In this document: in pieces, positions 24,671 to 36,149 of the stretch
Layout of the letters: the number at the start of each line of letters is the position of its first letter
How positions within the stretch are numbered: position 1 is the first letter of the stretch
Assembly: GCA_003290165.1 (NCBI GenBank)
Contig: QNQO01000508.1
Coordinates: 62,001-126,000, forward strand
Reading direction: 5' to 3'
Source: Berberis thunbergii
Taxonomy: Eukaryota; Streptophyta; Magnoliopsida; Ranunculales; Berberidaceae
DNA length: 64,000 bases
Notes under the pieces: model-generated
The model's input: the letters and a program-made list of their open reading frames with translations, nothing else
What the model was told of the DNA's origin: nothing
Database searches by the model: none
Translations under genes and position numbers: made by a program

Positions 24671-24717
24671 CAAGTAAGCCTCTCTAACTAAATTAATATG
24701 TAGTGAATGCATGTTTG

Positions 24718-24828
24718 CATGTATCCCTACCTTAGTGATCCTGATTGGGTTTAGCTCATTTGTTGAAGCTAACATGTATCCCTACCTTAGTGATCCTGAT
24801 TGGGTTTAGCTCATTTGTTGAAGCTAAC
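24718..24828. repeat. Tandem duplication of a 55-bp unit
   Basis: Two near-perfect adjacent copies begin CATGTATCCCTACCTTAGTG and end TTGTTGAAGCTAA. The second copy continues into an open segment reading REIMFSNQNMVHDPMTIALF, function unknown. Confidence 0.88.
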
Positions 24829-25564
24829 AGGCAAAGGGAAATAATGTTTTCAAATCAAAACATGGTGCATGATCCTATGACTATTGCTCTATTTGCAAAA
24901 ACTAATCTATATGTTCAACCACCTTATTGTGAAAGCTACATCAAAAGAAGATGTTCATGAACTAATCAATCAAGTTCCATTTAAACTTTTGAAATTGAGG
25001 TTCCGTTTTGACTTGTCCACTTGGCAGCTTTGTCTAGGAATTTTTTTTTCGGGGAATGCTTTATTTCCAACAGAAATTTTGTAGTAGTGGTCATAGTCAA
25101 TTAAGCTGCCAAGGCTTGTGTACTTAATAGCAGTTTATACATCATATGTAACATTCATGTTTTGATGATGTTAGAATTGCCTCATTCTTTTTTCGAAACC
25201 AATTTAAAGTGTTCTAGAGTTTTGAGTTGATCCGTGACAAGTTGAGAGAGACAAACACAAGATTTGAGAGGTTAAAGATAATATTTTTCTCTCTTGTGTT
25301 TCTCCATCGAGTTATTGTGGCACTCTTGAATACCTTAAAGGTTGTCATTAAAGGGCCGAGTGGTTGATTAGAAGATGAAAATTGTTAGTTTCAGTTACCT
25401 TCTGTGATGATGGTTGATAAATTTTTCCCTAATCTCTCTCTTGTTGTTGTTGTGGTTTGTCACATAACATGATACATCTGATGCAAATATGTTATCTTCA
25501 AATATTAATTTAATGTTTAGATAACATTCATAACCTATCATGTATTCATTTTACTCCCCTTAGA

Positions 25565-25925
25565 TACTTTGGGGCCTATTATTCTATATCTCATGATTTT
25601 CGGACTTACTGGCTTGATAAAAATAATTTTTTTTACTGTCTCGGTTCAGTGTGCAACACTTTCTACTCTCCTTCTCGTGATTGCTCTCAATTTGGCTATT
25701 GGTCTTCTCCCTAACATAGACAGTTCAGCCCATATTGGAGGATTCTTGTCAGGTTTTCTCCTTGGATTTATTCTTTTGATTCGCCCTTAGTTTGGATATG
25801 TTAGCTGCAAATACATTCCTACAGGATATGAGTTGAAATATGTTAAACCCAAGCACAAATGCTATCAATATTTGTTATGGGTTGTAGCTTTTGTCATCTT
25901 GATTGTGTAGTTTGTTTATCATCTC
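25565..25925 (+). pseudogene. Captured rhomboid-like protease fragment
   Basis: Rhomboids are intramembrane serine proteases; plant RBL proteins sit in Golgi and other membranes. The fragment encodes a membrane helix (LLLVIALNLAIGLLPNID), then the catalytic-His motif SAHIGGFLSGFLLGF and ILLIRP. It continues past a stop as GYELKYVKPKHKCYQYLLW, matching the RBL C-terminal region. The stop after IRP is TAG where the family has Gln (CAG). The upstream part, expected to hold the catalytic Ser loop, is frameshifted. No second exon of the family is recognised nearby. Confidence 0.82.
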
Positions 25926-26416
25926 CTTTTGTTTCTAAGCTCATGTATGCTACTATGCTAGCCCAAAAACCCGGACTTGATGCCAACTACTATAGTAAAA
26001 GAAATCCATTGAAACTACTTAAGTAAGAGTGAGATAACAATTTGATTCTGGGTTGCATTTGCAGATCAATCTTGTTTTTCAGCACCTCTACATTCTGAAA
26101 ATCCTTAACAAATTATTTATTTTGATGATATAGATATATTTATTTGGTATTTCTGTAAAAAAAAAAAACATGGGATCACTTAAATCAAATGCCTTCAATG
26201 AATCTAATAGATGAAACAAAATTCTTTATGAGAAGAGTGCCTGTAAATGGCTCTTCAGGTGGTATAAAGTCAATCCAGGAATCCCCATCACTCTCATTAT
26301 ATTCTTTGTTGTTGCTTTTGCCAGAATTAAAAATTAAAATCAATTCATAGATTATACATAGAGTAATGATAGGCATAATTTAATAGCTTGACAAAATAAC
26401 TAATCAAGTAACTTAC

Positions 26417-26537
26417 TGTCTGCACCTCCAAGCTGAGCGACGGCTTCGATAAATCTTTGATGAAGCACTGGAGTCCATTTTAGCCTGGGCTTTGCATCTG
26501 TAGACAGAACCAAATCCATATCTGGGTTTTTCATTCT
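26417..26537 (-). pseudogene. Captured PHR/MYB-CC (GARP) transcription factor exon
   Basis: One exon between an AG acceptor and GTAAGT donor encodes LVLSTDAKPRLKWTPVLHQ and RFIEAVAQLGGAD, the first half of the GARP (MYB-like) DNA-binding domain of PHR1-LIKE/APL factors, which control phosphate starvation or phloem genes. The following exon, normally starting KATPK, is not visible. It lies on the strand opposite to the other CACTA-1 cargo. A minus-strand open segment at 26376-26185 (SDGDSWIDFIPPEEPFTG) is unassigned and may be a different captured exon. Confidence 0.85.
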
Positions 26538-27347
26538 CTGCAGAACCATTTCAATTTAGTGCATAAATAAAATTTACAAAGTGCTCATAAGACATGAAAA
26601 ACGATTTCAATGTTTACTCTTACTCATATATATAATTGTGTGACAGCTTTAATTGTATATATATTTGGGGTGGTTGTCTTGTCCACAAGCTACCACTCAA
26701 ATTTGAAACCAGATTTGGGATGTGTTGAAGAATATATACAACAATGAGCTGTGGGTTTTTTTTGTTTTCAATCCATCTCCTCTTCTGCTTGGTATATTTA
26801 AGATATTTAGATTTTACTAAAATTGTCTGGCTGCAGTAAGTTTTAATTTATTCATATGGAATCTCTTCTTTGCAAATGTCAGTCTCTGTCTCTCTCAATT
26901 GCCTGTGTACACATTTATCTTATCATGCTTATTTAGGTTTATTATTTGTAACTATTTTGTAGCCTCAAACTCTAGCTTTGTGATACATTTGTTAAAATAT
27001 GATACATATATGTTAAAGGATATATGCAGTTGTGCCTTTTTGTTTGTTGAAGTCATTCATAGCCTTTGGTTCTTTACATACATTAAGATGCAAAGCGAGA
27101 CATGGTACCTGTCCATGCCCTTTGTTTCAGTGTTGATAATGTGAATTATTCTGCCCTTGTCTTTCCTTTGTTTCAGGATGTGAAGTCATGAAGTGTACAT
27201 TAGATTTTAAAATAAATCTGTGCTCTTGGACAATTTTCAAAGCATTGTTCTTTTAACTATAACTCATGAGCGAAAACTTTCGAGCTGATGGACCTTGTCT
27301 CACATTGACACTGACCTTTGTTTTTTTTTTTTTTTGGTGGGAAACAG

Positions 27348-27561
27348 GGCAATAGTGCACACAAATTGTCTCCACAAACATGGCCACAAAGACTGTAATG
27401 GATCTAAAAAATCATTCATGATCATGTTTGGAGCAATCAGTGCATTGTTGTCTCAAATTCCAAACATGGAGAAGATAATGAAGGTTGCCACCCTTCAGTT
27501 TGGGGACTTCTATGATGTGCAATATGTCAAGATGTATACTATCTTTATGGTGCAGTTACAG
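27348..27561 (+). pseudogene. Captured amino-acid permease (AAAP family) exon
   Basis: The segment between an acceptor (GAAACAG) and donor (CAG/GTATC) encodes IVHTNCLHKHGHKDCNGSKK, then FMIMFGAISALLSQIPNMEK. This matches the conserved external loop and following helix of plant AAP amino-acid transporters (N-C-[FL]-H...SQIP[DN]). After QIPNMEK the sequence (KVATLQFGDFYDVQYVK) no longer resembles AAPs and may come from another source or be diverged. The frame is open across 71 codons. Confidence 0.7.
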
Positions 27562-30500
27562 GTATCATACTTCTGAGTTTTGAAAACATTTATTATTATA
27601 ACTTTGGTGTGCAAACTTTTGGTTTAAATCTGATTACTTTTGTAGCAATATTGATAGATTTGATTATTGATGTAGTCTTCAAACCCGCTATTAATCTACA
27701 AGATTTAGGCCAATTTGCTAATAATGTGATGCATAGAATCTCTACGGTGTTTTAATTTTCAGGCGATAATACATATAGTGGAACTATGAATTTAAATGGT
27801 TTGGAAAGTTTAAATGGTTGCAATGAGATGAGGAGATAATTTTATCGTGGTATCGTGGGTGGGGTTGAAGACTAAATTTCTCAGAAAACGTTGTATGCAA
27901 TCTAGTGAACTATTACCATAAAAAAATTCACATAGTAACCAAGCACATGACAGAGGTTTTCAGGTGGATTAAAGTTTATTTCATAACAAAAATGTTCATC
28001 TGATTGATCAAATTTGTTGTTAAAGACCACACAGCTTATATCTGTCGAACTCTCCCTATACTTATTAAAATTTCATAATTTCTGCTTTATTCTAAATGAC
28101 AAGTATGCAGTGAAATTTGGATCCGTGTTCTATATTATTCTCATAAAGATGGCAATATTAACCTAATCATATGCTTATGACCATAACCAAGTCTGACCTA
28201 TATTTGTAAGATGTCTCTAGTCACAGGGATACCTTGGCCTTCATTGCAATCGTTCTTAGTTATCATAACCTTCAAACTGTAATTTATTCATATGATGTGA
28301 TTGCCACATTGATATTGTTGAATAGACACCTTGGCTCAAATATCTGATGTAGCTAATGAAGAAATTCATAATAGATCAAAATCAAGTAATTACATGTGTT
28401 AACCTTAGTTCAGGTACAACCAAGTAAAAAAGTTTGGCATAGAGATACCACATTGGCTATTGCTTAATCACTTCACTTGCTCAATTTCTACTTTAAACTA
28501 GTCTATCAGGGGATGTATCCTTGACCACTATCCGAGCTTCTGTTGCAAATGAAATGATTCCAATGAAATCTATATATTTACATAATTCTTGTTAGGGCAT
28601 TTGGTTCTCATCTACTTTGTTGATTCTCTTATTTTAGATTTAATGCTCCAAAAGCTTCTCTTAAAAGTTGAAGAAGGGATTGCGGTTCAGCTCAATGATG
28701 CTGAAAGAAGGATTACAGTAGTCCATAAGGCAAGTTTTGTTTTTTAATTTATGAGTTAAATCATCGTAAGTCCTAGTTAAAAATCCTTACTTTTTAGAAG
28801 GCACCGATACGTACCCCCTTTTTTGCATGCAACCTTAGCCTGAAACACAGTGATTCAATACATAGGTGGTACCATGGACTATAAAGAGGGTTGTATCATG
28901 TAGGCTTGCCTTTCAAATTTGGATCCGTGTTCTATATTATTCTCATGGATGATTCTGTATTTATTTCAATTTGATGGCATGAAAAGGCAAAGAGAGCTAC
29001 ATTGAAATTTTGATACTTATGAAGCTAGTTTAATGTTTTGCATGAAAAACTAGTTGATGCCCATGTAGGAAATTGGAAATGATATGCTCCGTTTCCTGGA
29101 TTCATATTTAGGTTCTGGTGCTTCCCTCAAGTGCCTGCTTGTGCGGAAGGGCTGAAAGACCTGCAGCTTCTAGGAACTTTGACCTGTTGTTTAAGTAATC
29201 TTCGATTAGGTACGGTCCTCCATGACTGAAGAGACCTTGCAAACAATGTTCTTGCTTTTGAAATTAGCTTCATGTATTTTAAATCCTTTTTCTACCTTCC
29301 TACTGCCTTTCCTCTGTTCATCTACTTATTTTAGGAAGCCCTTCATTCTTCTGCTTCCATTATTGGATCCCACGTGTGTGTCCATCCACAAACTCCTGCT
29401 CCCTTGGTATTCTTCACGGCTATACTTCCTGGTGAACAACTCACAAGTTGTATCTATTCTTCTTCACCCATAAAAATCACTCAATGAGCCAAATACAACC
29501 GTTGGTTTTGACCTTTTATCTGGATGATGTAATAATATGCAGATTTGCCATGATATCGTAGCTGATTAAGGTTTATTCGCCTTTGGAACAGGGCATGCTG
29601 ATACGAACAAATTGCAAGTTTCTATCCCCTTAACTTGTATTTATGCATTTCTGAATTATGAAGACGTGTGTCATTCTAATTGTTTGTATTTTTTGATGTG
29701 CAGTGAGTAGGAAGTAAATATTCAGCGTGACAGCTATGCTTCATATGTTGGCCATTACCCCATGTTATCGTATTTCGCCATGGCTGAAAATGAATCCATT
29801 GGAAGGGAATGCTACAACTTTATGCAGGTATACTTTTACATATGTATCTTGATTTTAATTAACGTGATTAAGGCTCCATTAACAGGTTAACCTGGCACGA
29901 CCCTTCACAACCCATTTTGTTGACAAGTATTAGAATAACTTTAATTAAATCAAGCACATCTAAGGGGACTGTTATAATTTTATACATGATTCTTATATCA
30001 GACCACAAGGAGCAGTTAAAGAAAGGCACGACAGTGATTATAAAAGCACACCAGGCATTGGTGACTAATAGCAACTAGCATGCTGACTTGAACCTTTTAT
30101 AAGCTTTGAAATAGTAGACCTAATTCTGTGGGCTAATGAGTAATGACACCATATGTTGAGATGGTTTGTGAAAAAGCAAAAAGTTGTCCAAATTGAGGAG
30201 AGTCACTCTATGCTTCTTTGCAAAAAGTTGTCCAAATTGAGGAGATGGTTTGATTGATTATCCTTTTAATCCTTGTTTTCCCATGCAAAACAATCTCTTC
30301 TTTAATGATTTCTTTCTTGTTTTCCTTTTTGGTACTTTGTAATGAATGGGAGTGTCTGCAATCTTAAGAGAAATGATGAGTATATCAGCCTTTTGTATGA
30401 GAAAGTAAGATTAGTTTAATTTGTTCATTTTGTTCCCATTTTTTTTATGCTTCTATGGCCTTTGTTGACTTAATAGCTTATAATAATAAATGATTTCATT

Positions 30501-31079
30501 GTTTACACTGCATCTTTTTAGTGATTCTAATCATTCCCATGAAAGGAGGATATAATTTATTTATTTCTTTGAAGTTTGTGAAAATACTAATTAGTAGACA
30601 CCTAGTGTTTCTTTTATTCCCATGAAAGGATATATATATATATAGGCATAATGCTTCATAAAAAAACTGTCTGTTATACGTGCTAATGATTGCATGGAAT
30701 ACATGGCATTGCAAAAACTGCTTCGATTGGGCAACATCAATGAATCGCCTCCATGAATCTCTCACATGTTACCATAATGTTAATCTCAAATGAACCCACA
30801 TTTTTGTTGTCTAGTGACGGTATGCGGCCTGGATGATGCGGGGAATTGCGGTTGCGACACATCTAAACAGGGGCAGAATTCTGGCAGAGCACTCTGTTGC
30901 AAAACAGAGTTGCTCTGTTCTGCGCTGTGTTGCTGTTGCGGATGCTGCTGCTGAGTCGCTGATGCCGCTGCTGCGCTGTTGCTGCTGCTGCTGCTGCTGC
31001 TGTGCTGAGGTGCTGCTGTTGCAATTTATGACTTTGTTTCTGCTGTGAAAAGTGAGTCCTGATGGCCTTCTGCAGCAAA

Positions 31080-31191
31080 GTTCAACAATTGCTGATTCAA
31101 CAACTTTCTCTTTTGCTGATGGTATCACCGAATCTGTTCCCCGTTCCTACATTGAATTTGTCGAGCGTCTTGTGCTGCCACAATCAGATTA
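31080..31191 (+). other. C-terminal exon-like segment, family unknown
   Basis: An open frame reads STIADSTTFSFADGITESV and SYIEFVERLVLPQSD, then TAG. It follows the CTG-rich arm and precedes SYP61 exons on the same strand. The composition is protein-like but I do not recognise it. Confidence 0.35.
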
Positions 31192-31409
31192 GATTTGCAT
31201 GCGTTTGTTTATCCATTTTTTTAACTTTTGAAGCATAGTAGAACTTGTAAAAATTGTCTCTCAGTGACTCACTAGCATTGGTAATACCTAAGAACCTATA
31301 AGTGACCTTCATTTTTTTGGTTTTTTTTAAGAACATTAATAGCATTTCTCATATATCAGTGCTTTTGTAAGATTACACCCTTGCTCACAGTAATTTTCAT
31401 GTGTAACAG

Positions 31410-31702
31410 GAGAAGATCATACATGAACTTGGCTTGGATATGGAGAGTACTGCTAATCGCCTTGATTTTGTTCAGGTTTTCTTTCCCTGAGTGTTTTATT
31501 TAATAATATCATCAGTGAACTACCAAAATATGATATTTTTTCTTCATTTGATACTGTGATCTGATAGACAACAACAATGCATTTTTTGCAGAAAAAAGTT
31601 GCAGCTGTCATGAAAAGGGCCGGGGCGAAGGGGCAGATTATGATGATACTAGCTTTAGTGGTTCTTTTCATTGTTTTATTTGTCTTGGTATTTTTCACTT
31701 AG
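31410..31702 (+). pseudogene. SYP61: Captured SYP61 (syntaxin) C-terminal exons
   Basis: SYP61 is a trans-Golgi Qc-SNARE. Exon A (31410-31475, 22 codons) encodes KIIHELGLDMESTANRLDFV, the end of the SNARE coiled coil. Exon B (31592-31702, 36 codons plus TAG) encodes KKVAAVMKRAGAKGQIMM and the tail-anchor helix ALVVLFIVLFVLVFFT. Both exons are intact, in frame (phase 0) and bounded by CAG/GT and GCAG sites. N-terminal Habc and most SNARE exons are missing. This is the best preserved cargo in CACTA-1, and fusion to upstream exons could give a membrane-anchored chimera. Confidence 0.88.
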
Positions 31703-32689
31703 GTCCATTAAGTGCTTGTTGCGGTGGTAATGTAGCACAGAGCTTGTAACAGAGTTCCCCCTGGCATTTAGGACAATAGATGTGTTGGATTATTTTGAGT
31801 TAGTAAATAAACGGTGGCGTGGTGATTGTTTTCTTAGGTACTACGCTGCGACAGATCAGCGTAGCAGCAAACAACAGCAGCAGCAGCAGCAGCACCTCAG
31901 CACAGCAGCAACTCAGCGCAGCGCAGCGGCATCAGCGACGCAGCAGCAGCATCCGGGACTTATGGTAACCCAAAATTTACGTTTAGTTAGTAGTATTAAA
32001 AATTCAAATAAATTATTATAAATTTTTTTATAAGATTATTCTAGTAGTATAACAACTGGGCATTTGGTTGGTAGTATTATTCTAGCTTTGGTCTAGTAGT
32101 ATTATTCTAAGATTGTTTTAGTTTAACAAATTGTAACTGATGTTAAGGACTTTCAGGGAGTGATTAACAAAATGTGAATGTTCTTGTTGTTGCTGATATA
32201 GAATGTGAATGCTTCAGTTGTGAATGCTCCAGTTGTTATTGAGGTAATATGCTGCAGATGGTGGAGAATGCAAGTGCTTAAGTGTTGCAGAGTGCTCTGT
32301 CAGATGGTGGATGAGAAGGGTTCTTCAGTATTCTGTTAGTGGTTAGAAGAATGTTTGTTAGAAGAGTAATGCTCTGTTAGAAGAATAATGCTATGTTAGT
32401 TGCTCTGACCTCTGTGAGGTATGAGTATAAATAGGAGAATGGCAATAACATTGGGATTCATGATTTCACACATTGTACAATTGAGCAAATGCTTATTAGG
32501 AGATTAAGGCATCTCAAACAGCCTACATCATTCAGTTCATATTACATTGTAATTCACTCTTTCGAGTTGTATCTTGTAATTCCAATTTCAGCATTGTCAA
32601 TACAATTTCTGTTCCAGCAATTGATTGTTGAAATCTTCTAGTCTTCTATATAAGATGTAATGAAAAGTCATTTGATAGCAACAAAAACC

Positions 32690-32720
<31 letters not shown>

Positions 32721-33030
32721 GCTATGTATACTCTACCATAGCGTTTTTAAACTGCTATGAAAGGCTCTCTATCATAGCGTTTCTAAACCGCTATAATAGG
32801 ATCTACCATAACATTTTTAAACTGCTATGAAAGGCTCTCTATCATAGCGTTTTTAAACCGCTATAAAAGGATCTACCATAGCGTTTTATAACCGCTATAA
32901 AATGATCTACCATAGCGTTTTATAACCGCTATAATAGACCCTGGATCTATTATAGCTTCGGCTGTCATAGCGGTTACTAAACCGCTATGGTATCCTACCA
33001 TAGCGGTTTTTAAACGCTATTGATCACAAA
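32690..33030. repeat. Right subterminal repeats of CACTA-1
   Basis: A poly-A tract (32690-32716) is followed by about eight repeats of ACCATAGCGTTTTTAAACCGCTAT type, alternately direct and inverted. Such subterminal arrays are transposase-binding regions in CACTA elements. The sequence just before it, GTCATTTGATAGC, recurs in inverse orientation at 35936-35948 in CACTA-2. Confidence 0.85.
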
Positions 33031-33268
33031 TTTTCTTGTAGTGATAATTTCTTTTATATGATTTTTGCAATAGTTATAAAGTATAATTTGGGGAATTCAA
33101 GAATAGTAATCCAAGTATTGAACTTACCCTTATTAATCGTACTGAACATTAAAAAATATCAATCATATAGCATATACAGTAGTAGAGAGCCCTAATGAAG
33201 AATCAGACTAAAGAGGAGTCTGAAGAGGATCCCAAATGAAGATTTCTCTGTATTACGAAGAACTGAGT

Positions 33269-35500
33269 GAATAAAGAAAAATTAGGAAAGGATCCTTTGA
33301 ACCTCTGTTATAAAACTTTCCAAATTAATGAGGTACATCGTATTGAGGTAAGCACACACAATGGTTTCTGGCTTTCCATCACATATACACTTTCTTAGAA
33401 CCCAAAACTAAACCAGTTTGAATTATATACACTCCCACTTCATAGACATATGTAAATTCTGGCTTTAGATTGCAGCTTATGGACTTTGCTATGTATGAAC
33501 TCATTTGTTTATGATTTTTATTTACGTAGATGAATAAAGAACAATCAGGAAGGGATCCTTTAAACTACTGTTCTAAAACTTTCTAAATTAATGAGGTACA
33601 CCGTATTGAGGTAAGCATGCTCAATGTTTTCTGGCTTTCCATCACATATACCCTTTCTTAGAAATCCAAAACTAAACCAATTTGAATTATCTACACTCCC
33701 ACTTCATAGACATATATAATTTTAACATTTAGATTGTAGCTTAGGGACTTTGCTATGTATGAACTCATTTGTTTATGAACTTCATGCAACTTGTTTTGTA
33801 TCTTTTTCGTTTACGTAGATGAATAAAGACCAATCAGGAAGGGATCCTTTGAACTTCTGCTCTAAAACTTTCCAAATTAATGAGGTACACCGTATTGAGG
33901 TAAGCACTCTCAATGGTTTATGGCTTTACATCACATATACCCTTTCTTAGAAACCCAAAACTAAACCAATTTGAATTATCTACACTCCCACTTCAAAGAC
34001 ATATATAATTTATGCCTTTAGATTGCAACTTAGGGACTTTGCTATGTATGAACTCATTTGTTTATGAACTTCATGCAACCTGTTTTGTATCTTTTTCGTT
34101 TATGTAGACGAATAAAAAACAATCGGGAAGGGGTCCTTTGAACCTCTGCTCTAAAACTTTCCAAATTAATGAGGTACACCGTATTGAAGTAAGCACTCTC
34201 AATGGTTTCTGGCTTTCCATCACATATACCTTTTTTTAGAAACCCAAAACTAAACCAATTTGAATTATCTACACTCCACTTCATAGACATATATAATTTC
34301 CGCCTTTAGATTGCAGCTTAGTGACTTTGCTATATATGAACTCATTTGTTTATGAATTTCATGCAACCTGTTTTGTGTCTTTTTCGTTTACGTAAATGAA
34401 TAAAAAACAATCAGGAAGGGATCCTTTGAACCTATGTTCTAAAACTTTCCAAATTAATGAGGTACACCATATTGAAGTAAGCACTCTCAATGGTTTCTGG
34501 CTTTCCATCACATATACCTTTTTTAGAAACCCAATACTAAAACAATTTGAATTATCTACACTCCCACTTTATAGACATATATAATTTCAGCCTTTAGATT
34601 GCAGATTAGGGAATTTGCTATGTATGAACTCATTTGTTTATGAACTTCATGTACCTTATTTTGTGTGTTTTTCATTTACGTAGATGAATAAATAACAATC
34701 AGGAATGGATCATTTGAACCTCTGTTCTAAAACTTTCCCAATTAATGAGGTACACGGTATTGAGTTAAGCACTCTCAATGGTTTTTGGCTTTCCATCACA
34801 TTTACCCTTTCTTAGAAACCCAAAACTAAACCAATTTGAATTATCTACTCACCCACTTCATAGAAATATATAATTTCTGCCTTTATATTGCAGCTTAGGG
34901 ACTTTTCTATGTATGAACTCATTTGTTTATGTACTTCATGCAACCTGTTTTGTATCTTTTTCGTTTACGTAGATGAATAAAGAGTAATCGAGAAAGGATC
35001 CTTTGAATCTCTGTTCTAAAACTTTCCAAATTAATGAGGTACACCGTATTGAGTTAAGCACTCTCAATGGTTTTTGGCTTTCCATCACATATACCTTTTT
35101 TAGAAACCCAAAACTAAACCAATTTGAATTATCTACACTCCTACTTCATAGACATATATAAATTCTGCTTTTAGATTGCAGCTTAGGGACTTTGCTATGT
35201 ATGAACTCATTTGTTTATGAACTTTATGCAACCTATTTTGTGTCTTTTTCGTTTATGTAAATGAATAAAGAACAATCATGAAGGGATCCTTTGAACCTCT
35301 GTTCTAAAACTTTCCAAATTAATGAGGTACATCGTATTGAGGTAAGCACTCTCAATGATTTCTGGCTTTCCATCACATATACCCTTTCTTAGAAACCCAA
35401 AACTAAACCAATTTGAATTATTTACACTCCCACTTCATGAACATATTTGATTTATTCCTTTAGATTGTAGCTTAGGGACTTTGCTATGTATGAACTCATT
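33269..35500 (+). repeat. Tandem array, 288-289 bp period, each unit with an 81-nt exon-like cassette (left part)
   Basis: The GATCC landmark recurs at 33554, 33843, 34132 (GTCC), 34420, 34708 (GATCA), 34997 and 35285, spacing 288-289. A divergent first copy is at 33291. In each unit an 81-nt segment follows TTTTTCGTTTACGTAG and precedes GTAAGC. Cassettes lie at 33530-33610, 33819-33899, 34108-34188, 34396-34476, 34684-34764, 34973-35053 and 35261-35341. Its 27 codons read MNKEQSGRDPLNLC, SKTFQINEVHRIE. Copies 6 and 7 have stops and lost donors; copy 8 lost its AG acceptor. Family unknown. It is either amplified exon-intron DNA or a satellite that mimics one. Confidence 0.8.
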
Positions 35501-35519
35501 TGTCACTACACCAAAAACC

Positions 35520-35925
35520 CCCATTAGCAACGGTTTTATACCGTGGGCGTAAGCCATTGCCACGGCTAAGAGCCGTGGACTACAGGGGCGTCGCGAAATC
35601 CTTTGTAACGGCTAAAAACCGTTGCTAAAATTGTAGCAACGGTTTTATGCTTGAATGGGGGGGCGTGATTTTCTGCAATTAGCAACGGTTTTAAACCGTT
35701 GCCATAATAATAGCAACGGTTTTAAACCGTTGCCATAATAATAGCAACGGTTTTTAGCCGTGGCAACAATAGCAACGGTTTTAAGCCGTGACAAGGTGTA
35801 GATATTAGCAACGGTTATAAACCGTGTCTAATTAAGTAGCAACGGTTTTAAGCCGTGGCTAACCATAGCCACGGTTTTTAGCCGTTGCAACAGGTAGCCA
35901 CGGTTTAAAACCGTGGCAATTTTTT
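35520..35925. repeat. Left subterminal palindromic repeats of CACTA-2
   Basis: About ten copies of AGCAACGGTTTTAAACCGT-type inverted motifs in close succession, ending in a poly-T tract at 35919-35936. Confidence 0.9.
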
Positions 35926-36149
35926 TTTTTTTTTTTGCTATCAAATGACTTTGAGTCATTGAGTCAAAATCTATCAAATAAAAACTGAAACAAGTTAGTC
36001 TGGAAGTTGTTTGTTTCACGTCAATTCAATCTATTTGAAGTTCTTTATAGGATCACCCATTGCATTCAACCATAATTTTATTCATGACACAAAAGTGCAA
36101 TACAGAGTACACAACATTACTAACATAGCCGCATCTATTTTGAACTTAG

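Larger units (their letters stand above)
30830..31960. repeat. Inverted CTG/CAG-rich arms
   Basis: A CTG-rich stretch at about 30900-31020 and a CAG-rich stretch at about 31860-31960 are imperfect inverses over about 90 bp. The common order on the right strand is CAGCACCTCAGCACAGCAGC, GCGGCATCAGCGAC, CAGCAGCAGCATCCG. The arms flank the SYP61 fragment. Related CAG-rich DNA occurs at 38570-38620 in CACTA-2. The polyGln/polyCys/polyAla frames here are repeat artefacts. Confidence 0.7.
23197..33043 (+). mobile_element. CACTA-1: non-autonomous CACTA (EnSpm) element with captured genes
   Basis: The left end is CACTACAAGAAAA and the right end is the exact inverse TTTTCTTGTAGTG. The 3-bp target duplication ATA lies at 23194-23196 and 33044-33046. 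The right subterminal DNA (about 32730-33030) holds many TAGCGGTTTTTAAACGCTAT-type palindromes, with weaker ones at the left. The element is 9847 bp. No TNP2/TNPA transposase is visible. Instead it carries fragments of at least five unrelated host genes, mostly on the plus strand with introns kept: uL5/RPL11, rhomboid protease, PHR-like factor (minus), amino-acid permease and SYP61. This is a gene-transducing CACTA. Confidence 0.93.

Noticed and set aside
30811..31128. 105-codon and overlapping polyGln/polyAla/polyCys frames
   Set aside because: Artefacts of the CTG/CAG repeat, open in several frames and both strands; no flanking domain.
23197..33043. CRISPR-like array in the palindromic subterminal repeats
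   Set aside because: Repeats are inverted, variable and adjacent to CACTA TIRs in a plant genome; no uniform spacers.
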